DNA of 64,000 bases from Cristatella mucedo (taxonomy: Eukaryota > Bryozoa > Phylactolaemata > Cristatellidae), in contig WPIO01000079.1 of the NCBI GenBank assembly GCA_009760855.2, positions 387,001-451,000 of the forward strand. The letters run 5' to 3'. Positions 1 to 12,549 of this stretch are shown here, piece by piece. The notes under the pieces were generated by a model. That model worked only from the letters and a program-made list of their open reading frames with translations. It was not told where the DNA came from and did not search any database. Position numbers and translations under genes: made by a program. The first letter of the stretch is position 1; every line of letters starts with the position of its first letter.

Positions 1-578
1 GTCAGGTGGGTTCAATGATGGCGGTCAGAGATAGAGATTAGCCGACTCTCTAAGCTTGTCTATTTACACCATTAACATTTCTGGCTATATCCTCACTCTT
101 CGAATGCAGTCCCGAGTATAGCGTTGCATAAATAGCATAATTAGGCCATTATAAAGCAAGGCGGCGGATGCACTCAACAAGTAAGCAACAGTTCTGACAC
201 CAGGAAGGCATCCGCATTCCAAATTAAATAGGCTTATTATTCACATGCGAGTACCGCGGTGCTGTTGCTTTGACCCGGCTTGACCTTGACGATTCTTCGC
301 CCTGGCGGCAACATTTTGGAGCCACGTTCAGGCTACAGACAAGAGAGACTGCAGCTTAATCGACAGCATGCTTCGAAAAACAACAATGCGCAAGGCTGCA
401 CCTTCTTCGGATTCATTTCAAATAAAGAAAAGAAAGATACAAGCAGACATGCTTAAGAATAGCTCCGCCACCGCAGGTTCCCTTTAGAGGCACCGTCGCT
501 TGGCACGGTACTGGCGCCCAATTGTAGCATTACTAAGTAAGCGCTCGCTTTATGTGCTCTGTCGCCGCTCGTGCTCGC

Positions 579-680
579 TTAGTTTCTGGAAAGAGTCACA
601 GTGTTCTCTTTATAATCTTGCCATTGCTGCTTTAGCTGAAGCTTAGTCATTAACTCTCTAGTGTCAAAGAAAGGCGTCGC
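579..680 (-). CDS. Terminal exon of the CNB-domain gene
   Basis: The acceptor is a pyrimidine-rich stretch ending TTTTACAG at 681-690. The exon reads 33 codons and a TAA stop at 579-581. It begins [10 protein letters not shown] and includes the basic, helical [13 protein letters not shown] typical of the tail after a CNB domain. It enters in phase 0, matching the previous exon. No clear polyadenylation signal was found in 1-578. Confidence 0.65.
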   Translation of the reverse strand, partial: ATPFFDTRELMTKLQLKQQWQDYKENTVTLSRN

Positions 681-3600
681 CTGTAAAACGAAGAAGCCGC
701 CTGTATCGACAGTATATGTCAGCCAAGCCGCGTTAGCAGTCGAACGCTAGAAATGCAAGCTCACTACGTGCATGCTTCAGATGCCTGACGCAGTTAGTTA
801 GTCGTTCAATGCAATGTCGCAAAAGCGGAAAATGAGAGAGTGATTCCATTTTGACTCTCACCTGCAGCCTCAACACTTCCAGCATGTTTTCGTCGAGGTA
901 TTTCTCGAAAAAATCCCTCTGAATCTGCATGACATCACATCCGGCGCTGACGAGAGCGGCGGGGGCGCCTCGCTCGCCCGCAGGCAGGCAGGCTCTCAGA
1001 CCCTGCGATACAACGAAAGCTCGTCTAAGCGCAGCTTACTAGAATTGCATGCTCAGGGGGCCTTCGCAGGGTGCAGCCATCACGTATCATCTCTTTCGTA
1101 GCTAGCGGGGGAGCTGGCTCGCGTGCTTCGGGTGCCTCTCTCGGGCTTAGCACCTGGCACAGCAGCTACTGGTAGGCAGAGAGTAGTTTGAGGATCGCGA
1201 TCGATCGATCGGAAGCGATTACTGAGATTGTTGAATCCTTCGGAATCGGCTAATAAGCTCCTTCGATGCCAGACCGGAAGACTCCTCACGGCGCTCCCAC
1301 CCAGCCTCAGCCCGAAAGGATAACGTCCCAGCACCCGGAAGCCAGCAGCCAGCAGATCACCTGCAGGCTCCAAGTTCTTAATATATACTACAGCCGTACA
1401 AGGGCTTCAGGAGAAATGTCCGACAGAATCTGAAACTTTGTAGCAAGTAATGCACAGCGAAATCGATGCCTCGAAACCTTTTTGGGTCGCAGTGTGCTCC
1501 AAGGTCAAATAATGCAATGCAGCACCTTTTGAAGCATTTCGGACAGCCATACACAGAAACAGAGAAACGTGCCAAATTCGATTTTACGTTGACACATGTA
1601 AATAAATGAATAATGCATATGTCGTATACTTATTGTACACGGATGCATTTCTCAATCTGCTGCATATACTGCATATACACTGACCTAGTATCTATAGTGC
1701 TGGCCCGAAAAATCTACACATGATGGGAATTAACACAAATCTGAAACTTTGCTGAGTTTTACAAAACAACGACCAGAATACTACCACGAGGTGAGATTAA
1801 AATAAGGAAAGCAGGAAATATACCAGATTGTGCATGCTTCCACCTCGGTTGGATTACTGGGTGCGGAAAACATGCGATATTAACATGTTCGGCGGTTTGG
1901 CGTGGGTGCAGAAACAGTTGCGATTTTCGAAGGATTGTTTTGGAAGTACAATTAGAAGACGGTAAAGTAAAAAAATTTGGATATTCCATATGTATCTCTC
2001 TCGAAAAATGCATCTTAAAAACTGTGTAGGCCGCTAGCCGCACTGGGTAATTCAAGGTTTAAAACTTCTTGTTTTCGCAGGCGCATAGATCTAGTTTGAG
2101 AATATGCAATAAATCGGTAGTGCAGTTAGAGAAAGAAACCAGCTCACTACGTTCTCTGATAAAAAAAAAGTGCTGTAAATTACTAAAACACTGCTCTTGA
2201 AGTCTTGGCCAACATGTGAGATGCCAAAAACATGGTGACATCCATTGGTTATAATGTGCACGTACACTCTGTCCCAAGTGCACTCTGTTTCAATAGCCTT
2301 CGAGTGCTAAACTGGCATGGCGTAATTAGTAGTCACGGCCATTTTCTCGGTCATTCTATCTGCTCGTTCGCCCGTTTATCTGTCGTGTTTCAAAGATAAG
2401 TATTCTACAGTGGTATGTAGCTACCATGAAAATGACTGGCACGCTGACCGTTGTCATCTCAAAATGATAAAAAAGCCTCTCCAACAAGTGTCTCTCAATA
2501 GTCACAAATCCTCATCACAGTGAACTATCACTATCCTTAACAGCCCTTCAACATTGTCTAGCAATCATAATAACATGCAAGTGATTTAGAAACGGATGGC
2601 TGAAGCTTATAATAAAAATAATACACTTGCATAGCATCCATCCTCCGAAAACTTTATCTTTTTCAAGCTAATTTACATATAAATTAAACATGACCATAGG
2701 ATTTGTGGTAACATGCACAGTATCAGCACGCATAAGCACACACAGAACAAATCAAAGGAATCCGCTAAATGTTGTGTTAAAACAGGTTCGTTTTTAGCTT
2801 CTTTAAAATGTCGTTAAGTCAGGGAATGTCGTGACGTCAGTCGGGAGTGAGTCCCAGGCTTTCAAAGTATAAGAATTAAAGTTACAATCTCTAAAAGATT
2901 TGAGGCTTGTTTGAGGCATAGCTTTATTTGATGGTAATTTGAGTCAACCTATGCCAACCTATTAAGATTGACTGTCTCGGTCCAGGGCAAGGTTCAGCTT
3001 CCGACACCAGAGGTTTAATTTTGAAATGCCTATTCCATTTGTAGCTGAAGGAAAATGTGGGTTATGAATGTCAAACGGTTTCCGAGGCTCCAAGCACTCA
3101 AGATTTAAGGGTTAAGGGTTATGACTACGGAAGGGCATAGGGTAAGGATGTCGAAGGTTGGTGGAAAGAAGGTTTAGTGAAAGCATGTGAGAGGGATTCG
3201 TCCAATCTACTTCGAGAACATGAGATAGTTTGACACAGCTACTGTATATCCGTCTTGATGATCCTGCAGTTTATTACGTTCCCGCACATATAAAATGTAT
3301 ATATATATATATACATATTTATTTTTTATGTGTGTGCGTGTCTGTGTGTGTGCGTGTGCGTGTGGTGTGTGTGTGTGTGTGTGTATGTGTGTATGTGTGC
3401 GTGCATAAGCTAGTCCGTATATGTGCGTGGCTATGCACGTATATATCGTGTGATCGTGTTCATTCCGTGTCGTGTTGGGGTCAGGTCTCAGACACGAGAA
3501 GGGTCACCTGTGGAATCCCTCAAGGGTCTGTACTTGGTCCCTTGCTGTTCTCCATTTATACACAACCTCTGGGAAAAGTGATTAAGGCACATGGAATAGG

Positions 3601-6600
3601 ATATCACTTCTATGCTGACGATACTCAGTTGTATTTGTCATTCAAACCGTCGGAATCTGCTGCAGCAACTGAGAAGCTGAATGCTTGCCTTGCCGATATT
3701 CGACCCTGGATGTCGGAAAACTTCCGGAAATTAAATAATGATAAAACCGAACTGCTGCTCATAGGACACGCTGAGCGTGTGGCTGGATTAAAAGGCTTTG
3801 CTGTTCTAATAAGTGATGCTAATGTGCGACCATCATCACGTGCTCGAAATTTAGGTGTCGTGTTCGACAGCTGCCTCAATTTCAAAAGCTTCATTCAGAA
3901 GATTGCCTCTACAGCTAGCCATCACATCCGATCTCTATCCAAGATTAGAAGCTGTCTCCCTCAGTGGCTTGTAAAAAAATAACTAGCTCTTTAGTTCTGT
4001 CTCGGCTTGATTATTGTAATTCCCTTTTAGCTGGGCTACCAAAGAAAGCTATTAGGCCACTTCAGCGGACTCTGAATATGGCTGCATGGCTAGTCTTCAA
4101 GTCCCAGCGGTTTGAGCACGTGTCTCCTTTGCTGAAAGAGCTAGGATCATTGCCGGTTGAGCTAAGGATACAGAGCAAAGTTCTTACGCTGACCCACAAG
4201 GCCCACAACGGCTTGGCTCATTCGTACCTGGCTGAACTGCTGCATCAGTTTCAGCCTGTTCGCGCCCTCAGGTCCTGTGTGGACAATAACTCAGCTGCTC
4301 CACTCCTCCGCTTAAAGACAGTTGGTGACAGAAGCTTTAGCTCTGCAGGTCCTAGACTGTGGAACTCGCTTCCACAATTCTTACGCAACGACAATTACTC
4401 TCCTGCTGCCGACTATGGCACAACCTTTTCAGCGGTCCTGAGCTGCTACTTCTATGCTACTCACTACCGCAACTGCTCTCCTAACTCTGCTATGCTTCCC
4501 ACTTTCTCTTTGTTGCGGGAGACGAAGTCTGTTGGCTACCGAATGCGTACCGAAAGCCGCTTAGGCTGTGAGTGCGCTATACAAAACTCTCCTGCGTAAC
4601 ACTCACATGGACTTTATGACTTTGTGGAGTTACAGACGGAGATACATTACATTATATTACATTACATATATACAGGTATACAACACAGTGTTGTATATGC
4701 GTGCGTGCCTGCGTTCGCGTGCATTGTCAAAGTCCCGAAATGCCTTAGCTTTGCATGAGAATGAGTCAAAAACTCGTATTTTTAGTTTCGATGACCTTGA
4801 GGTGCAACCACACAAAAGTCACGTTGAATTCTGCGTGTCTGAGGTTTCTGGGGCCAAAGCAGTCGTGCCAACGCAGGGTCTTAAGTAGTGCCAGCAACCC
4901 AAACGAACAAACCGAGTTACTTACGAAGACTTGGCCAGGCTCAAGTACTCTGACCTCGAGGAAGACAAATTTTTCTTCGCGGCGCCGATCGACGGATGTC
5001 CTTGCGTGAAATTTTAAGGTTGCCATAGTGTTGATAGAAACGGCGAGTCGCCGCCATCGCGACATCGACGGTTCCTGCGTGTCGTGAGGTTCCTGCTGCC
5101 CAGCGCTCTTCTCGCGAGTGTTCTGCCCACTGCTCTGGCACTTTCGGACAGCATCGCTATCCCTCGAAGATCTTTTAGCAAGGAAGGCGGGTAGTGACAT
5201 GGTGAATGGAGGTCCCGAGTTTGCACCGGAAATGTCTGCATTTGCGACCGGAGAGTTGTTGTGACTTCCGTCGCCTCCAGAGCGTAACCGCGCCTCTTCC
5301 TTTGGCAAGGCGTCAGCACGAACGGCGCGGATTGGAGCGTCTGCAAATGAGCATGAAATAGTCAGTTCAGCCTGACTTTCACTCATCTTGCTGAGCAGCG
5401 TACAAAAAACTTACCATCAACCCCATGACCCTCAAAACACGAAGTCGTAGCTGGACAAATCTAACTATCGAAATCTAATCTAACTTGCCGAGCTGGTTTG
5501 GTCTAGCGGTTAAGGTGCTCGCCCCGACCAAGGCCTGACTGAGGTCGTGGGCTCGAGCCCCGAGGCATATGTGAAGCGCCTGAATAGTGATTAAGTTCTC
5601 TTGGGGCGCTATATAAATGAATTATGTTTTTTTAACTATACGCTTCGTAAACTGATTGGTTGCTGTGCTTGTGAAAGTTAAAATAGTTTATGAGGGCTGA
5701 CTTTGAGGGCTTATGACTTTGATGGGTCTACGATTAATGAAGTACAAATTGCCAAAAATTGCCGCCAAGTCATGCAATGTATTCCAGTGATTGGTCATAA
5801 TTTCCAAATTGATCGTAGATTTTGAATTGAAGAACTTTCCGTCTATGAATGCTGAATTCAAAACGGTCGTTAGTCGGCTACTGCTGTGCAGCAATGAACT
5901 TTCTGAATCAGATAGAACCCACTGTCTTCATAAAAATCACAGGATGTGACAGTACGCGAGAGCACTACGATTTAGCACTACTGGCAGAAACGACAAGTAA
6001 AGGAAATAGGGAAATCCGGCGTGGGTCAAGTGGTTCGCCATGTGATCAGTGAACAGCTTGAAAGCGAGCGTATCTTGATGCTCTTTACTGGCCACACTTC
6101 TTGCCGCGACGATTAGCTTTCAGGCATGCGAGCAGCGTGTGGCGCGGTAGCGGTAGTTTACTTACTTTCAACTATTTCTTTGATTGAATTGCATCGCGCG
6201 GGGCTCACATCCGGCAGGCCTCTACTGAGGTGACGTGGCTTTGTCAATCCTGCTGCTTCGCGCTTGCCGAAAAGAAGCTGTGTGATAGTGCGAGCCTCGT
6301 CGGCCGTCGCTAGTGCAGCTGCTTGCGACGGGTTGCAGTGTTTCCTTTCGTCCCTTCGAGCTCTCAGCCTTTGGATGACCCTGGCCTTGCCCGATATTAT
6401 TACGTAAATGTACTCCGTGCTGTTGCTGTCAGTACAGATAAGTTTGTTGTATCTGCCAAGGGAATATCGAAAGGGGTGAATTTAACGCCCGCCATCGCAA
6501 GAGACTAAATACAATGCTAACGTCCGCGAGTGCAAGGCAGGAAAGAGATTGGCAGCCGGCAGTCTGCTGAAAAGCTGATAAGACTTGCGTCATTCAGACT

Positions 6601-7782
6601 TACTCAGCTCAAAATAGGGTCTGCTGGCATACCACCTGCTGAATCTGCACGAAATCTAGGCCTCCTGTTTGTGACCTTTCAGTAGACGGCCACATCAGCT
6701 CCACCGTCAAGTCTGCCGACTTTCAGCTACATAACATTTCGGGAATCCGGGCTTGTTTAGACAAAGATACTGCATCTACATTAGTCCATGCATTTGTGAC
6801 ATCCCGTCCCGACTTGTGCAATCCACCCCCGTCAGTCACCCCTGGTCCACCGACCCGCGAAGTCAGGCGCTCCATCCAGGCTTGCCTGTCGTGAGCGTCC
6901 CAGTTGCCTCATCACACCACTTCCAGTCAAGCAAAGCATTGACTTCAAGGTGCTGTCACTCAATTTGAGGTCCCTTCATTCTTTGGCTTCAGTCTACCTA
7001 GCAGATCTACTGCCCCACCAAGCTAAGAATCGTACAACCCGCTTTTCCAAATCAAATAGTTTACCTACACCTCGTACAAATCTCAAATCCTTTAAAGGCC
7101 ATGCCTTATTTCATATGCTCCCAAAGCCTTGAACTCACTTCCGACTGGCGTTACGACATACCCTGACTTGACGACATTTAAAAAGAAGCTTAAACGCTGC
7201 TAAAACGAAGCTAAAACGTATTTATCGCAGCATTTAGTGGGTCCATGTGATTTGTCCTCTGCGTGCTTATGCGTGCTGACACTCTGCATGCTACCACTAG
7301 CCATGTTAACACGCTGACCCAATGCATTTCACCTCTAATTATGTCATCCTTATTGATATTGAACATGCTACCGTTAACCATTCAGTCGTGCTTCCTTTGC
7401 AGCAAATGTAACGCGCCAAAAAAGAGATTAAGTTATCTGAGGGCGCTATAGAAATGTATTATTATTTTTATCATTCATTAGCAATCTTAGCCTGCTCAAG
7501 GATGTTGCTGGCAATGTTGCACAAACTCTACGAACGCGGTCTTGGCCAGACATTTTTTCTGCGAATACCTAAATCTTCTCCTCTGCCAGCGTGTTTGAAA
7601 GTCATTGGAGTGCAACACTACATCACCTTAATTTCCTGCTTTTTCCAAAGGGTAGCTTAACAAGCAGATAGAGACGCACTTCGTTTAAAATTTTCCTAAT
7701 TTCCATGGAGATACCCGCGTCATGCTGCTGCTGGCTGGGTGTATATATTAAGGTATTTATATATAGACCCTCCCAGCTCCCT

Positions 7783-7825
<43 letters not shown>

Positions 7826-8281
7826 GTATATATATTATACATATAGGTATACATGAGGTAATATATTATATATATATATGTTATGTATCTCCGTCTGCAA
7901 CTCCACAAAAACCACAAAGACTATGTGAGTGTTACGCAGGAGAGTTTTGTGTAGCAAACTCACAGCCTAAGCTGCTTTCGGTACGCATTTTGTGGCCAAC
8001 AGACTTCGTCTCACTCAACAAAGAGAAATTGGGAAGCATAGCAGAGTCAGGAGAGCAGTTGAAGTAGTGAGTAGCATGGAAGTAGCAGCTCAGGACTGCT
8101 GAAAAAGATGAACCATAGTCGGCAGCAGGAGATTAGTTGCCTTTGCGTAAGAATTGTGGAAGCGAGTTCCACAGTCGAGGACCTGCAGAGCTAAAGCTTC
8201 TGTCGCTAACGGTCTAAACGGAGGAATGGAACAGCTAAATAAATAGGCATATACATAGGTACATATATATATATATATATG

Positions 8282-8319
<38 letters not shown>

Positions 8320-11300
8320 TATAGATATACATATAGGTATATATATATAGACTCTCCCAGCTCCCTTATATATATTAAATTTTATATATATATATATAAT
8401 CCATATATAGATATACATATATATAGGCATATACATTGGTATATATAGGCACACATATATATATATATATATATAAGTATATATATAGACTCTCCCAGCT
8501 CCCTTATAAATTTATATATATATTAAATTATTTATATAATCCATATATATATATATATATATAAGTATATATATAGACTCTCCCAGCTCCCTTATAAATT
8601 TATATATATATATATTAAATTATTTATATAATCCATATATATATATATATATATATGGATTATATAGACTTAGCTCCCTGTGTTAGGTATGTTATAGATA
8701 AAGAACGAATCGTTATAATGGCGGTGCTCGCAATATTCCTAGAAAGCGTGTAAGAAAGCGATCGATTCATGGCAAGTAGTAGTTATGAGCACTGAAACGA
8801 GCGGGCTTAGATGCGGCTTAAGTTTAAGTTTATAAGTTTCTCATATGGCCGCAGCTGCAGCACTATCAGGCTAGAGTTATGAGTAGCTGTTGGTCCATAA
8901 CGTTTCACGGCATGTATAACAAAACTTATCCGACCGTGATAGGAATTTATTTTGAGAACAATGTCAAAAAAGCTGAGCTGAACTCGCACTTCAAATTTCA
9001 CTCTGATGCGCGATGTACTGGCCGGAAAGTTGTATGTATAAGGCATTAAGCAACACTGAAAACGAAGCTGTCGAAAAGTCACAAGCTAAGCAATTTTTTC
9101 AAAACAGCAGGTGGTATGTTGCCTAGCATGGTGATGGAGTAGTTCAGATAGAGCAGACCAGGGCAAGAGATTAAACGCACTTAAAAGGGAAATGAAGTGA
9201 ACCGTCGAAGTCAATAAGTTGCTCCTTGTCCGGGGGTGAGTGCAGATTGATGAACACGAGAAGTTAAGGAATATTTTTTTCCTTGCGACGTTCACACGAG
9301 ACCGTGCCGCAGAGATTTTTTATTACCGCCTGTAAGCTTACTGAAAGCGAAGGTGAAGGACCCTTAGCAATCGTGAGCAAGCGGAACTATTTTCTGTTAA
9401 GCCTTTTTTATACAACTGCATGATTTATGCATGACGGTCGGCTAATAGACAATACTTACTTATAATTGAGCTTCATGCACACCATCGAGTTGTCAATAAT
9501 TTTGTGAATTGGATAGATCTCCATGAAAGAGTCCTTCCTGTAGAAAAATGAATGCTAACTATCTTTACCTGCAAAAAACACCGCTCAATACGCACACCTA
9601 CTTCGCCACGCTACCTGCACAGCTTTCGCACTTGTTCCTTGTCTAGATTAAAGCTTCGGTAAAATATCCGATTGTAGTCCTGTATTCAAAAGATAAGAGG
9701 AGTGTATTCATTTATATATATATATATATATATATATGCAGCAAAAGCAGCATCGCTGCATATTTTAATAGAATTAGCCAAAGTCTTTTATATGTACATG
9801 AAGCTCAACGCCTGGGTCTAAGCCCAGAGGCTATAGTGCTCACTCTACATTACCAAGGTTGTGAGTTCAAGTTCTGCAGTGGCGATCCTTTATTTCCCCT
9901 TGCAAGCGATGGTTATATACGTTAAACTCATTCTGTAGCTCTATAAATGAGGCTGCTGAATCGGCTAACCTTGTGTACTACAGAACACGATTTCTGCCCG
10001 AGGGCTTGCACAACCCAACAACATCCACGGTAATTCCATCTTCGTCAAAGGCATATATCGATGCACGAAAGAAGTGTGGAAGCCACCCGGTGGCTCTGCT
10101 CAAATAAACTGCCAGCCGCTACTAATTTATCGCCACCTCTCTTTAATTTTTATCATCCTTTTAGCTGCCAGAACTTTCATAGCACACGGGCCAGACACAA
10201 ATTAAATTTAGTCGGGTAAGGTACTCCTCACCATGAGCGACCGAGGTCGTGGGGTCGAGCCCACTAGCATACATAAACTGTCCACATAGAGATCAAACTA
10301 TATTAGGCCGCTATATAAATTAAAATGTAGTGCATACATTAAGCTAGATATGTAGGAGCCAGGCGTTGGCCTTCGCCTTGTGCGTCACATCCAGAATTTA
10401 GCTCTACATCCGTTTATCAACCGGACGCCATCGAAGCACTATAGCAAAAGAAACGCTTTGATAAGAATCGTGGATTTATGAACCAACCTAATAGCCGTAT
10501 TCATCACCGACAATAGAGGCTTAATTGGTTTATTTCAGTAGCCCTGACAATATTGAATTGCAACGGTCCAGTGTAGACAACAGAAGGAAGCGAGTGAGAT
10601 CTTATGCCAGCCACCGCTTTTTTTCGTGCCTAAACGAAGACCGAAATCTAGCATGATGGCTCTTGGGCGATTGAATAATCAAGGATCAGGATGACACAAT
10701 TTGTTCTCAAGTCACTTCAGGCGGAGTCGTAAGTCTTCTGATTAACCCAGAAGTAAGAGTTGTGCTCCCGCTCTCGAAGCCAACGGTCGAGAGTGGGAAC
10801 TGCTCGGAATGTCTACACATCCGGGCAGTAGTAAAATAGTGATACTTCTAGTCACGAAGAAGCCACTGCAGTTTTAACGAATCTTCTCCTTTAGTACGAC
10901 TACTTGATTCGGAAGTTTCAGCTTTTTGACTTGGAGTCGGCGCTTAATCAAAGATTGCATCCTTATGCTATTGTCAAGGACGAATATTATGCTGTTCTAC
11001 CTGATATATCTGATGGTACAAGTGCAAAACAAAAAGCAAATTCAGCAGCACTAGCAGCACATGCACAAACAGCTACTGATGCACCTGCACCAACCACTGT
11101 GTAATTAATTTAAATTAAAAAATTTAAAAAAATATTATAGAAAATGGTTTCAGTTGAAACAAGAGGAAAAGACTGTCTCAATGAAGCACAAGGTTAACAA
11201 TATTCAAACTTGAAGATCTGTTCATATCCAATGGGTAGAATTGAAGACATTAGGTCAACTTTGTTAGATGCTGTAAAATTAGTACTAGAATACAAAACAC

Positions 11301-12495
11301 TAAGGATCAATTACTCTGAACCAGAAATAGCGTGTATATTCACTAAAGTTAGAGATGGTTCAATATTTGAAGAGTTTCTAAAAGACTTAAAAATAGAAAA
11401 AATAAATAGTATGAAGTCTGAAGCATACTCTAAAAAATAGAACTAACTAAACAAATAAGGAAAGAGATACATGCAGGAAAGAGTTGTGATCTACCAGAAG
11501 AATTTATTAAAGATACTATGGATTGAAAACTGTAATAAGACGTTGAAGGAGAATAATAAAATCCTTTTAACTAAACTAATCTCAATATTTGCATGCTGAC
11601 CCTGTGCATGTCACCCCTAACCATGTTATTAATTTTGTTTGTTTTTCAAGCATGATTTTACTTACCATTTAATTGCATTTCCCTTTGCAGCAAATGTAAA
11701 GCGCCTAGAAAGAGATTAAGTTCTCTGTGGGTGCTTTTTTAAGTACATTATTATTATTATTAGTGCACCGTGGCGGGCCAATCGGCAAGTAAAGTAGCGA
11801 CCGGATCGGATATCGGTTTTGGATATTGGTGGCGGTTCGATAACGGATCGGTATCGGATCGATAAGAGAAATCGGTAGAGGCAAAGCCGTTGGTGAGACA
11901 GGCACGTTAGAGGCGGTACATGTGTATGAGTGGGTCGACACAAGCGGTTAACACAAGGGATTCGCCAGTGCCGGATGTCGGCAATTAAGTTGCTTGATGA
12001 TGATCAGAGGTATCATTTCGAAATCACGATAAAAATTGTGTCTCTTTATAGCATGCTTATGGGCTTGCTGGACGCTCAGCTGCGCCGATGCCTCATTTTT
12101 CTGAGTCTCGTCACATGGGGTTTAAATGCACTGCTTTCGTGGGAAACTGGAAAGATTCTAGGCACATCTTAGCACATAATCAATTTTCTATTTGTTTTCT
12201 TTTGTAGATACCCACACTAACGATAGAAATAACAAGTCTCTTGTATATAGTGCCCTAAAAAGAGCCAAATTGCTATTCAGCACTAAAAAGCAAGGTATTG
12301 AGCTTGGAAAATAGTGCAAAAGCACGTAAGCATCACTCTTAGACAAGCATACAAAAGCAAGCAAGAACACATTCAGGGCCAGCGGACCCTGGTTTAGTGA
12401 AGGACACTGCAACCAGGTCACGCGGCGCCGGGGAAAAGGGGCAAGCTAACAAGGGTGCAAAGAAAGCTGAGCGTAACAACATAATATATATATAA

Positions 12496-12549
<54 letters not shown>

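Larger units (their letters stand above)
1003..4924 (-). other. Large intron of the CNB-domain gene with retroelements
   Basis: It lies between the LEPGQVF exon and the cassette exon. It holds a decayed family A LINE fragment (2705-2960), a TA/GT microsatellite (3297-3412) and a sense-to-plus family B LINE copy (3466-4660). Nothing recognisable was seen at 1003-2600; short ORFs there look like chance. Confidence 0.6.

Noticed and set aside
3230-3982. A 250-codon frame containing reverse transcriptase motifs as a host gene
   Set aside because: Its first third is microsatellite and the rest is a truncated LINE with a frame break at about 3970; no intact or domesticated gene.
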